This document shows, piece by piece, positions 17,284 through 25,598 of a stretch of 64,000 nucleotides of DNA. The stretch is from Firmicutes bacterium UBA6806. GTDB taxonomy: Bacteria > Bacillota > Clostridia > Peptostreptococcales > Acidaminobacteraceae. The DNA is taken from positions 1 through 64,000 of the forward strand of contig DKFC01000063.1 in assembly GCA_002452745.1 (NCBI GenBank), given 5' to 3'. Within the stretch, counting starts at the first letter, position 1. The number at the start of each line of letters is the position of its first letter. The notes under the pieces were generated by a model. That model did not search any database. It saw nothing but the letters and a program-made list of their open reading frames with translations, and was not told the origin of the DNA. A program made the translations under genes and the position numbers.

Positions 17284-18099
17284 CTAAAAACCAGCTTCTG
17301 TAAAATAATGATTTCCATGTGAGTCTACTAAATTCAATTTTACGGTTATATCTTCAATGTTCGTATTGAGCGTTTTATCAAAGGTGTAGCTTTCATTGAT
17401 ATACCAAAATGGATGGTCTCCATGCTCAATAATCCTTTTAGGAGAGTTCTGATTACCTTGATTGTATAACTTCACAATATCATATGTCATCACCAGTTCC
17501 CCTTTATGATAAATTTCACAGGTGGCAGAACTCAAAGTCAGCTCTTCCTCCATAGCCAGTTGTGCCACTTGTACATCAAATTTCAAAGTTCCATCTTTAA
17601 ACGAATTTAAATGGATTGCCCTCCCAAAAGCAGACTCCAGTTTCTTGTGAATTTCTAACGTTGGTAGTGCTTCATATTGATCTTCCGGCTGACCCTTTTT
17701 TACAAATTGAAGTTCATAGTCATGTTCCGAAGACAGCGTTAGAACAAGAGAACCCGAATTCCCAACCACCGATACAGGGGTGGATTCCCATGAATCTTGA
17801 CTCCCCGCCACTCGGTATTGAATTTCGGCCTCCGTTGTGCTATCTGAAGTGTTCAATAAAAGGGAAACGGAAACTCGAGGCATTGGTTTCCAAGTGTCAA
17901 TTGTGTAGTCTGTCTTGGAGACGAGCCTGTTTTGAGCCTTGATCTCTTCAATATCCGCCTCCAATGCTGAAATTTGATATCGAAGGTCCAACAATTCATC
18001 GTTAACTCTTTCTATTTGATTGTAAGTATTATTCAAATTAAATCCTAAAATCAAGAGCGCTACCAAAGCCACCCCTACTACAGCATCATAAAATTTCAT
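17284..18099 (-). CDS. hypothetical membrane-anchored coiled-coil protein
   Basis: About 271 aa: one N-terminal TM helix (AVVGVALVALLILGFNL), a coiled coil (IERVNDELLDLRYQISALEA) and a beta-rich extracytoplasmic part of roughly 200 aa. I do not recognise the family. The second ATG (18099) is chosen because GGAAGG lies 7 nt upstream. It stands 39 nt before the DUF4153 gene and the two are probably made together, so a membrane complex is plausible. Confidence 0.7.
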   Translation of the reverse strand: MKFYDAVVGVALVALLILGFNLNNTYNQIERVNDELLDLRYQISALEADIEEIKAQNRLVSKTDYTIDTWKPMPRVSVSLLLNTSDSTTEAEIQYRVAGSQDSWESTPVSVVGNSGSLVLTLSSEHDYELQFVKKGQPEDQYEALPTLEIHKKLESAFGRAIHLNSFKDGTLKFDVQVAQLAMEEELTLSSATCEIYHKGELVMTYDIVKLYNQGNQNSPKRIIEHGDHPFWYINESYTFDKTLNTNIEDITVKLNLVDSHGNHYFTEAGF

Positions 18100-18154
18100 A
18101 ATCATACCTTCCTTTCCCTCATTCTACCAGAACCCATCCCCTTTTACATTAGAA

Positions 18155-18184
18155 TTGTCTTAAAGACATGATTCATGCTAAAAT
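18155..18184 (+). promoter_or_regulatory. promoter with palindrome, upstream of 18220 gene
   Basis: TTGTCT (18155-18160), 18-bp spacer, TAAAAT (18179-18184). A 13-bp palindrome TGTCTTAAAGACA (18156-18168) overlaps the -35 and could be an operator. Confidence 0.5.
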
Positions 18185-18219
18185 ATTAGAAGTGTTAATT
18201 AATGAGAGGAGATGACAAC

Positions 18220-18528
18220 ATGCTAGAATTGTTCATAAAAGGCATTCGAATTGATGATGCTGGAAGAATTATCGTCTCAGTACATGACCATGTATCTGAG
18301 TACCTCGCACAAGAAGAATCAAAGAAGACACTCAAGGAAACACTTGAAAAGATTCTAGAATCAGATTTTATTCAACTTGAAGTGGCCAAAACCAGTGCAC
18401 GTATAACTGTCACTGAAGGAAAGGCCGAACTCTGTAAGCAAAAAATTGAAGAGGAACTCAAAAAAGCGGCTGAAATGGCTGCGGCCTTCATGTCACAAAT
18501 GAATCAAAACAACCCTGATGAAGCGTAA
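18220..18528 (+). CDS. small hypothetical protein, DnaX C-terminal-domain-like
   Basis: 102 aa from the ATG at 18220 (GGAG 8 nt upstream; an ATG at 18202 overlaps it). The layout is a strand (GRIIVSVHDHV), a helix (QEESKKTLKETLEKIL), a strand (FIQLEVA), then a charged helix. This order resembles the C-terminal domain found on clostridial DNA polymerase III tau, but here it stands alone, and the match is by eye only. It could equally be an unrelated alpha/beta protein. Monocistronic between a promoter and a strong terminator. Confidence 0.6.
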   Translation: MLELFIKGIRIDDAGRIIVSVHDHVSEYLAQEESKKTLKETLEKILESDFIQLEVAKTSARITVTEGKAELCKQKIEEELKKAAEMAAAFMSQMNQNNPDEA

Positions 18529-18568
18529 GAATCATCTGTTACCTGATCCACTTCATATAGGGGTATTG

Positions 18569-18602
18569 AAAAAGACTGGAACAAATCATCCCAGTCTTTT
18601 TT
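18569..18602. terminator. bidirectional terminator
   Basis: AAAAAGACTGG (18569-18579) pairs with CCAGTCTTTTT (18591 on), T-runs on both strands. Serves the convergent 18220 gene and the SLH protein gene. Confidence 0.88.
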
Positions 18603-18641
18603 TATTTCAGGCTACGCCTATCTAAAAATTTTTCCCAATTA

Positions 18642-21600
18642 CTACTGATTCATCAGTTGCGCTTTAACCATCAGATTTTTAATTGCCGCTAGTGCCTCGG
18701 CGTGTGTCAAGTTATCTTTCAACCCCAGATTATAATCTGATTTTCCCACGAATACTTTTCCATCTAAAACCTTTTGAATATATGGTTTTGACCAATTTGG
18801 AACTGTTTCATATGAATTGATATCAAAGTTAGAATCTCCTGAGATGCCCTTATACTCAGCTAAATCCATCGCTTTTGAGAAGATGACCATTGCCTCTTCT
18901 CTTGTGATTTCATCATTTGCTTTAAATGTTCCGTCTTCATATCCACTGATGAGATTCCAGTGACTTGCAATCGCTATTGCGCGTGCATTTTTGTCCGTTG
19001 ATTTCACATCTGTAAACGGCGTGCTGATAACTGTGTCTTGTCTGTAAATACCAAGCGCTTTAACCATGTAGTCTGCCAATTCACCTCTTGTGATGTTCTT
19101 ATCTGCATCAAATGCATCATACTCTGTGAGAATCAAGCGTGATGCCATATCGTTTACAATTGATTCAGACCAATGCCCCTCAACTGAACTTACTTTTATT
19201 GAGTTTTTTATAACCGCATAGATAGAGTTTGTCAAAGAATTAATCTGTGCGTAAACTTGGCCGTCTTCAGTGTAAATGCGAGTAGGGACTTGATTGTACT
19301 TTCCATTTTGATCAAATACAACACCTGTGGTGATATCGCTTAAACTGATATTACTTGGAATTTTAAATTCTCTTTTGACAAATTGACTAAATGTATCCAC
19401 TTCAATTGACGCCGTTGTTCCATCTGTCTTTTTAACAGTTGCTGTAATTTTAAACGCTGTTGGTTGAACAACTACAGCCTTATTGAAAATTTCAGTTTCT
19501 GCTTCTAACGAAACCTTGTCAAACTGAATATCAAATTCAATACTTGCCAAATTTGCTGAATCCACATTGAATTTTTTTGCTATTGAATCCACGGACAGCT
19601 GTTGAGCTGGAATTTTATAATTTTTATCCCCTGAATCAATTAAGATATCAAAGCTGCCTCGTTCCATTTGTTTGACTATATCGCCGTTTAACGCCACAAG
19701 TGTCGTATCTGCCGACGTATCTTGAACATTGATTTTCACTATATTTTTAATCCCTGTAGCAGCGTTTGAAATTGTGTTTTCAATCACTTTTTTCAGAGCT
19801 TCATCGTCTACAGATACAGTTACTTTAGTTTTTCCATTTTCAATTGATTTTGCCTCACTTGAAACATTTTGATCCACGCCGTTGACGGACACTGAACCTG
19901 AGGTTTTAGATGGCACAGCAGCTTGAGACGATCCTGTACTGGATCTGTCACCACCGCCACCGCCACCAGTTGACTGAGCAGATTTCACGACAACTTGGAT
20001 ACTTGCCATTAATTGATTGTCATTTGTATACTCATTTGACGCTCCAAGTGTCCCTGAAAACACATATGTTCCTGCTGTATTACCGTTATAAACAGGCGTT
20101 CCACTATCCCATGTCACCACTGCACTGGATGTTGTCGAATCACTTAGTCCAATAGAGACCGTCGCAGGAAGTCCCACTTTGCTCAGCCCTGTACCGTTTG
20201 CAACCGTTATAGCATCTAGCGTCTTTACAGAACTTATCACTGGGAGTTCCACTGGTTTTGATTTAACTTTTACAGTAACAGTGGCCTTAATATTATTTAT
20301 ATTGAGATAATCAGTCGACGCCGCAAGTATTCCCCTGAAGATATAACTGCCTTCTTTGCTGCCATTATAGCTTGGTGTTCCACGGTCCCATACCGCTATA
20401 GCTGCACTGGTTGTGGTTGAATTATTCAGGTTAACCATTACCGATTGCGGCAGCTTTATAGCGTTTATTTCTGTGCCGTTTTCAACCGTTATGACATCTA
20501 GTGTCTTTACAGAACTTATCGCTGGGAGTTCCGCTGGTTTTGATTTAACTTTTACAGTAACACTGGCCCTAATATTATTTGTGTTGAGATAATCAGTCGA
20601 TGTTGCGAGTAATCCCTCGAAGACATAACTGCCTTCCTTGTTTCCATCATAACTTGGTGTTCCACTGTCCCATACCTTTATAGCCGCACTGGTTGTGGTT
20701 GAATTATTCAGGTTAACCGTTACCGATTGCGGCAGCTCTATAGCGTTTATTTTCGTACCATTTGAAACGATTATATCGTCCATCGCGCTTGAAGAAGTCA
20801 CAACAGGTAACACAGGCTCAGCTACCACCACATTGACTGTCGCTTGTATATTTTCTGGATTATAAATACCAGTTCCTAAAGTTATGGTTCCCTTAAAGGC
20901 ATAAGTTCCCGCCTTATTTCCATTATAGGCTGGTGTTCCACTATCCCATACCACTGCAGAGTTAGTGGTTGAATTAACTGCATTCTTTAACTTAACCACC
21001 GCTGTGGCAGGTAAAGTAATTGCACTTAATGCAGTCCCGTTGTCAACATTGATATCTGAAAACTGTTCAACACTATACACGCCCACAACATGGTTTGTAA
21101 CCACTAAATTCGAAAACGCACCTATCTCCGAATTTGATATATTTCTAGTAAGGTTAGAAGTTCCCGTTTTTGTATAGCTCACTTTCAAATTTGCGTCTGT
21201 TGCTTCAATATTGGCATCCAGAGTTAAATCAATTTCCGACCCATTTACCACCGCACTGATTACTCGTGGACTAGATGCAATTCCACTCAGCGTAAATGCC
21301 GCTGGATCTGCTTCTCCGCTGATTAAATCATATATTAAGCTTATCTTAATATGTGTTCTATCAACTGTGTCTGCTTGCCCTAAAATACGATTAATTTTTG
21401 GACTGAGGGTCGTATAATAAATACTGCCATCTGCATCGACATAGGTCCCCCAAGCGTTACTATTCCCAGTACTGTAAGTCTCTATTTTATTGCCCGACAT
21501 GTCAAATTTCTGAATGGTTCTATTTCCAGCAGAAGCATATACATAGCCATCTCTTCCAACTGATACCCACTGTGGAAACATGACACTTGCAAAATCAGAT

Positions 21601-22202
21601 TGAACCCCATTTGTATCTATTTTTATGATTCTATGGTTCCATTTATCTGCCACATAGAGATTATCGTTTGCATCTATTCCAAGTCCTCCAAGTGATGATA
21701 AAACCGGTGCAGTTCCATTTAGAACAGTTGCGAACACAGCAAAGTTTGAGCCATCGGTATCCATTTTGTATATTTTGCCTTGCGCATAATCCGACATAAA
21801 TAGTGTATCATGGCTATCAAGAGCAAGTGCCATCATTTTACCCGGGACTTCTTTTATGGTGCTTTTACTGCCACCTTCATCTATTTTTACAATATTATTA
21901 TCCTGATACTCTGTGACAAATAAATTGCCATCACTGTCAGATACCAGACCTATTGGGTTTGCCACATAAGCTGGAATAGGAGTCACATTTGATCCATCTT
22001 TATCCATTCTGACAATTTTATTACTAAAATAATCTGAAACATATAATTTGCCGTCTGGTCCTTCAATTAGGTCTATTGCACCTGAAAGCGCCGAACTAAC
22101 CACGACATCTGAAAACGGCACATCTGCATACGCCAAATTCCCTGTAAACTGAAACATAGTACACAGCATTACAACTGTGAGCAAAACACTTATTTTTTTC
22201 AT
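18642..22202 (-). CDS. secreted NHL-propeller / Ig-like repeat / SLH surface protein
   Basis: 1186 aa. Signal peptide 1-27 (VVMLCTMFQFTGNLAYADVP). Residues ~30-275 form an NHL-type beta-propeller (GPDGKLYVSDYFSNKIVRMD and five further blades). Four Ig-like repeats of ~90-100 residues follow (TITVENGTEINAIKLPQSV type, ending TVKVKSKP), then a Gly-rich linker, a beta domain and three SLH domains at ~1005-1186 (DITRGELADYMVKALGI, ITREEAMVIFSKAMDLA, LTHAEALAAIKNLMVKA in pattern). SLH domains bind pyruvylated secondary wall polymer. The function of the propeller is unknown. AGGAGG precedes the ATG. The second and third Ig units are nearly identical at DNA level. Confidence 0.9.
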   Translation of the reverse strand: MKKISVLLTVVMLCTMFQFTGNLAYADVPFSDVVVSSALSGAIDLIEGPDGKLYVSDYFSNKIVRMDKDGSNVTPIPAYVANPIGLVSDSDGNLFVTEYQDNNIVKIDEGGSKSTIKEVPGKMMALALDSHDTLFMSDYAQGKIYKMDTDGSNFAVFATVLNGTAPVLSSLGGLGIDANDNLYVADKWNHRIIKIDTNGVQSDFASVMFPQWVSVGRDGYVYASAGNRTIQKFDMSGNKIETYSTGNSNAWGTYVDADGSIYYTTLSPKINRILGQADTVDRTHIKISLIYDLISGEADPAAFTLSGIASSPRVISAVVNGSEIDLTLDANIEATDANLKVSYTKTGTSNLTRNISNSEIGAFSNLVVTNHVVGVYSVEQFSDINVDNGTALSAITLPATAVVKLKNAVNSTTNSAVVWDSGTPAYNGNKAGTYAFKGTITLGTGIYNPENIQATVNVVVAEPVLPVVTSSSAMDDIIVSNGTKINAIELPQSVTVNLNNSTTTSAAIKVWDSGTPSYDGNKEGSYVFEGLLATSTDYLNTNNIRASVTVKVKSKPAELPAISSVKTLDVITVENGTEINAIKLPQSVMVNLNNSTTTSAAIAVWDRGTPSYNGSKEGSYIFRGILAASTDYLNINNIKATVTVKVKSKPVELPVISSVKTLDAITVANGTGLSKVGLPATVSIGLSDSTTSSAVVTWDSGTPVYNGNTAGTYVFSGTLGASNEYTNDNQLMASIQVVVKSAQSTGGGGGGDRSSTGSSQAAVPSKTSGSVSVNGVDQNVSSEAKSIENGKTKVTVSVDDEALKKVIENTISNAATGIKNIVKINVQDTSADTTLVALNGDIVKQMERGSFDILIDSGDKNYKIPAQQLSVDSIAKKFNVDSANLASIEFDIQFDKVSLEAETEIFNKAVVVQPTAFKITATVKKTDGTTASIEVDTFSQFVKREFKIPSNISLSDITTGVVFDQNGKYNQVPTRIYTEDGQVYAQINSLTNSIYAVIKNSIKVSSVEGHWSESIVNDMASRLILTEYDAFDADKNITRGELADYMVKALGIYRQDTVISTPFTDVKSTDKNARAIAIASHWNLISGYEDGTFKANDEITREEAMVIFSKAMDLAEYKGISGDSNFDINSYETVPNWSKPYIQKVLDGKVFVGKSDYNLGLKDNLTHAEALAAIKNLMVKAQLMNQ
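20216..20790 (-). repeat. near-identical tandem Ig-domain repeats inside the SLH protein gene
   Basis: Two consecutive units of about 290 bp, roughly 20216-20505 and 20506-20790, share long runs with few substitutions; both contain GGTTTTGATTTAACTTTTAC and GGTTGTGGTTGAATTATTCA. The adjacent first and fourth units are more diverged. Recent duplication within the gene is the simplest reading. Confidence 0.75.
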
Positions 22203-22287
22203 TTAATTCCCTCCTAAAATATTTCTAGCTATGTTATTATAGCAGAGGCAATCTTACAAATTTCTTACAAAGCTGCTCTATACACAC

Positions 22288-22328
22288 AAAAAAATCGGAA
22301 CAAGTCTTTTGGACTTCATTCCGATTTT
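22288..22328 (-). terminator. terminator of the DUF362 gene
   Basis: On the minus strand AAATCGGAA pairs with TTCCGATTT, followed by a 7-T run. It lies between the DUF362 stop (22383) and the SLH gene start. Confidence 0.82.
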
Positions 22329-22382
22329 ACTCTGTTGACATTTTAATTCATTGTCACTCTATTCTATCGTATTTTCAACTAT

Positions 22383-23405
22383 CTATTTGACTTCTACCAA
22401 CTCATACTCGTCTGTTCCAAGCCCAATCTCAACAGCGTGTTTAATCGTAGCCCTTCCTGAATCGAAGATTGGATGACCATGCTCTTTTTGGAGGATATCA
22501 AGACAAGCAGCATCTATTGCAACTGGATCTTTTGAAGCAAAAACACCTATATCTTTCGCAACAGGGTTCATGTGTTGTCCCATACAGTCGCATTCTTCAG
22601 TGACATTGATGAGGAAACTCACATACAGATTGTCCTTATCCTTTTGAGCACCGAAGGCATATTCCGCCACCTTCTCCTTGAAGTTTTCTCCACTCCAATC
22701 ATTTTGAATCGCTCCAACTGGACAAATTGCGATACAACCTGCACATCCCACACATTTTTCAGGATTGATTTCCGCTTTATCTTTCATTTCAATTGCATCG
22801 ACATCACATTTTGTGATACAAAGTCCACAGGCAATACACTTGGCTGTTTTCACAGTTGGACTGATTCCAGAATGCTGTGCCAGTTTTCCACCTCTAGAGC
22901 CAAATCCCATGGCAAGCTGTTTCATAGCACCACCAAATCCAGCTGCACCGTGTCCTTTAAAATGACTGACCACGACGAATTGATCGTAGTCTCCAAATGC
23001 AGCTCCAATTTTGCAGGTTTCAAAATAGGTCTTGTGAATTGGGACTTCAACATAAGCCTCCCCGTGATCTCCATCGGCAATAATTATAGGAAGCGCTGTA
23101 AAACCGTGTTCTTTGGCAAGTGCCTCATGACTATCTCGAGTTGTCCTAGACCCTCTGTAAAGAACATTTGTCTCAATAAACGCAGATTCAACTTGATTGG
23201 ACTTCAAAATCTCAAGAACGCCTTGGTAACACTCTGGTGGAACAAATGTCGTATTGCCCTTTTCGCCAAAATGAACCTTGACAGGTACTTTAGGGGCAAA
23301 GACATGTCCTGTCTCTTGAATCAATTTTTCTGCAAGTACTTTCGCAGCTGCGCTAAGTTCAACAGAATCGTTGCTTGTCACTCTCTTAAAATAAACTTTA
23401 CTCAT
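22383..23405 (-). CDS. DUF362 protein with two [4Fe-4S] ferredoxin sites
   Basis: 340 aa. The N-terminal DUF362 part includes VKVHFGEKGNTTFVPPE, VVSHFKGHGAAGFGGAMKQL and, at the C-terminus, DPVAIDAACLDILQ. Inserted in it is a 2[4Fe-4S] ferredoxin: CIACGLCITKCDVDAI and CVGCAGCIAICPVGAI. Cytoplasmic and common in anaerobes; the reaction is unknown, an electron transfer or cluster role is likely. GAGG 5 nt before the ATG. Monocistronic. Confidence 0.9.
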   Translation of the reverse strand: MSKVYFKRVTSNDSVELSAAAKVLAEKLIQETGHVFAPKVPVKVHFGEKGNTTFVPPECYQGVLEILKSNQVESAFIETNVLYRGSRTTRDSHEALAKEHGFTALPIIIADGDHGEAYVEVPIHKTYFETCKIGAAFGDYDQFVVVSHFKGHGAAGFGGAMKQLAMGFGSRGGKLAQHSGISPTVKTAKCIACGLCITKCDVDAIEMKDKAEINPEKCVGCAGCIAICPVGAIQNDWSGENFKEKVAEYAFGAQKDKDNLYVSFLINVTEECDCMGQHMNPVAKDIGVFASKDPVAIDAACLDILQKEHGHPIFDSGRATIKHAVEIGLGTDEYELVEVK

Positions 23406-23508
23406 TTTTACCTCGCTTATTAATCCAATATCTCACCTTAAATTTACAACTTTTAAGTCAACAAAATTTGATATAAATCAAAATCTGTATCTTTCTATTC
23501 TTTATAGG

Positions 23509-24123
23509 TTACTTCATTAGGGCAGAAATCCGTCTATTGATTCCCGCTGCCCAATTAGGGTCTGTTGCATATCGCTTTCCTATGGAGTCCACCGATGTTC
23601 CGTTGAAATACTTGCCTTCAGGGTTTGTATACTGTTCAGATAGATACTTCGCCACCGCATCTATGCTGTCCCCCCTTGATCCATACTGTGCTGCACTGCT
23701 ATAAGGACTTGCATCATAGGCCATAAATCCAAAGAGATTGTTTTTATCTTGGGCAATTCGACTGTTTCCGTAGTTAGATTCGTGAATCGCAAGACCTGAT
23801 AGGAACCAAGCATTTATACCGTATTTCTTTTCCGCATCAGCAAAGGAGTCTCCTAAGCCTTCAAAGGCCGTGCCCTTGAACCTTTCATTTAAAACCTCCG
23901 CACTTGCACCACTAACTTCGGTGACGTTGGACGGATTGAACCTGAGCATGTCCTCTGCTTGAACTGCACTGCCAGCAGCAGCTGTCGGCGTTTTCGCCTC
24001 AGTCTTTCCCAGTTTATTGCTCAAAATTGCCTGAAATCTCGTCTGAGCGTCATAGTAGCCACTGCTCATCTGAATTTTAGAGTTCACACTTGGAACGACT
24101 GGGGTATTGATTTTAATCGACAT
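23509..24123 (-). CDS. glucosaminidase-domain protein (FlgJ/LytD-like)
   Basis: 204 aa. The N-terminal 85 residues are low complexity with no signal peptide; the C-terminal part is a peptidoglycan N-acetylglucosaminidase domain: FADAEKKYGINAWFLSGLAI, HESNYGNSRIAQDKNNLFGF with the catalytic Glu, and KRYATDPNWAAGINRRI. Lack of a signal peptide fits export through the flagellar apparatus (FlgJ-like) or another route. No flagellar genes are in the window. AAGGAAG precedes the ATG. Confidence 0.85.
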   Translation of the reverse strand: MSIKINTPVVPSVNSKIQMSSGYYDAQTRFQAILSNKLGKTEAKTPTAAAGSAVQAEDMLRFNPSNVTEVSGASAEVLNERFKGTAFEGLGDSFADAEKKYGINAWFLSGLAIHESNYGNSRIAQDKNNLFGFMAYDASPYSSAAQYGSRGDSIDAVAKYLSEQYTNPEGKYFNGTSVDSIGKRYATDPNWAAGINRRISALMK

Positions 24124-24265
24124 TCTATCACTTCCTTACTAAAGTTTGCCAATACAGAACCCTATTGCTTCATGATTGCCAAATTTCCACAAGAGAAACA
24201 CCTTATCTTCACAAGTTCTTCAAACACTTCTTCTATTATATAGACAAAAGAAAGGAGACGATATT

Positions 24266-24763
24266 ATGAAAACAACGAGTTTATTCATCACAGGGTTATT
24301 AATTCTATCTATTATGGGCATTTCACTTGCCGATACATCTGATTACGGTGCTCTAGGTGCACTTGATAAAACAGACTACACACTTGAGGAAATGCTGACA
24401 TACGCCATTCAAGACGAATACACAGCTCTTGCAGAGTATGAGCTCATCCTATCCGAATACGGAAACATCAGACCATTTACCAATATTGCCAAAGCTGAAA
24501 CGACACATATCAGCCTACTTGAACCACTGTTTGAAACCTATGGCTTTGAACTTCCTAAAAACGAATCAAATGACATCGTAATGTTGCCAGATACACTTTA
24601 TGAAGCCTATAAAACAGGTGTTCAGGCCGAAATTGACAATATTGCCATGTACGATGCCTTTCTGAGCAAAGACCTTCCAACCGATGTTGAAAAGGCATTT
24701 GAATCGCTAAAAAATGCATCTGAAAATCACCTCAAAGCATTTGAACGACAAGTTTCTAAATAA
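24266..24763 (+). CDS. secreted DUF2202 ferritin-like protein
   Basis: 165 aa with signal peptide 1-22 (TGLLILSIMGISLADTSD). The mature part is a four-helix ferritin-like bundle: QDEYTALAEYELILSEYG, AKAETTHISLLEPLFETYG, AEIDNIAMYDAFL and ASENHLKAFERQ, with Glu/His in diiron-like positions. DUF2202 function is unknown. The ATG at 24266 has AAAGGAG 7 nt upstream; the frame stays open to 24176 but that part is not signal-peptide-like. Its stop codon directly abuts the stop codon of the convergent OsmC gene. Confidence 0.85.
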   Translation: MKTTSLFITGLLILSIMGISLADTSDYGALGALDKTDYTLEEMLTYAIQDEYTALAEYELILSEYGNIRPFTNIAKAETTHISLLEPLFETYGFELPKNESNDIVMLPDTLYEAYKTGVQAEIDNIAMYDAFLSKDLPTDVEKAFESLKNASENHLKAFERQVSK

Positions 24764-25159
24764 TTAATTCTCGAAGACAATTTCATACGACATTTCTGCA
24801 ACATGAGAAATGGTCTGATAAATTGAGCAGTACTCTGTTGCCAGCTTCGCACCTTGCTCAAGGCCAAGTTCCTTTTCAGCTTTGAAAATTCTGAATTCAA
24901 CATGAACCCATTTCAAAGTTGTGGGAACTTCTGTCCGTTTTTCTCCCGTCACTTTTATTTCAGCTCTTTCATATCCAATGCGCTTTTTTCTAGCTATATC
25001 CAAAAAAGTCGCGTATAAACAAGAACCCAATGCTCCCAGGAGCATATCATAAGGTGCTAAAGTACCTTCATCACTTCCAATTAGAGCATTTGCATGTGGT
25101 GCTTTAAGTTCACCCTCAAATTTGTTTGCAAATGTCAGCAAAACTTCTTTTTTATCCAT
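24764..25159 (-). CDS. OsmC/Ohr family peroxidase-like protein
   Basis: 131 aa. Both redox Cys are in place: ALGSCLYATFLDIARKK and LATEYCSIYQTISHV. OsmC/Ohr proteins reduce organic hydroperoxides. GSDEGTLAPYDMLLGALGSC is the typical active-site approach. Short version of the family, nearer to OsmC/YhfA than to Ohr. Start supported by a purine-rich region (GAGGGACACGAA). No gap to the convergent DUF2202 gene. Confidence 0.88.
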   Translation of the reverse strand: MDKKEVLLTFANKFEGELKAPHANALIGSDEGTLAPYDMLLGALGSCLYATFLDIARKKRIGYERAEIKVTGEKRTEVPTTLKWVHVEFRIFKAEKELGLEQGAKLATEYCSIYQTISHVAEMSYEIVFEN

Positions 25160-25204
25160 TTCGTGTCCCTCATCTTTTTATTTAATCATACCACATTTTA
25201 GGGA

Positions 25205-25234
25205 TTGATATCCATATTAAAGTTATGGTATACT
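25205..25234 (+). promoter_or_regulatory. promoter of candidate small RNA
   Basis: TTGATA at 25205-25210, 18-bp spacer, extended -10 TGGTATACT with hexamer TATACT at 25229-25234. Predicted start near 25241. Confidence 0.65.
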
Positions 25235-25240
25235 TAATCA

Positions 25241-25409
25241 GACCCCTCCCGTATGGGAGGGAAAATTCAATTAACTCATTTTCTTAAACTCTATATTTCA
25301 CAATCTTTATTTCTTAAACCGATATGAGTGATTTGTTTCTCATATAAAAGGTAAGGTTTCTTACCTCCACCTCATCATGGACGCTAATCGCATGTTAGCG
25401 TCTTTTTTT
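25241..25409 (+). ncRNA. candidate small RNA of about 169 nt
   Basis: Between the promoter at 25205-25234 and a perfect terminator (GACGCTAA/TTAGCGTC at 25380-25402, then T7) lie three more hairpins: CCCTCCC/GGGAGGG (25244-25261), ATATGAG/CTCATAT (25322-25345) and GGTAAG/CTTACC (25350-25365), with an AU-rich single-stranded middle. C-rich stretches (ACCCCTCCC, TTACCTCCACC) are complementary to Shine-Dalgarno sequences, as in RsaE-type Gram-positive sRNAs. No convincing ORF. The terminator stands 190 nt before the next start codon, so a leader role is less likely. I could not assign a family. Confidence 0.6.
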
Positions 25410-25598
25410 GTCCTCAACTCACACCATGAAAGACGCTTCACCGTTGAAAACTGTGAATTCTTCGCATTAAATTTCCCTATTTGTGAGTTTATTAGTTTTA
25501 ACTTGAAAACCATCTGTCATTACTCGATTAAATATGGTAAAATTTATACGAAACTTTTTTTATAAGTATGTTCACTTTATGAAATTCAGGAGATATAT

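Noticed and set aside
22572..23423. 283-codon open frame on the plus strand opposite the DUF362 gene
   Set aside because: Composition is Cys/His/Phe-rich and unlike a protein, there is no ribosome site, and the opposite strand encodes a clear ferredoxin protein.
25377..25565. 62-codon open frame after the candidate small RNA
   Set aside because: It begins inside the terminator hairpin and has no ribosome binding site.
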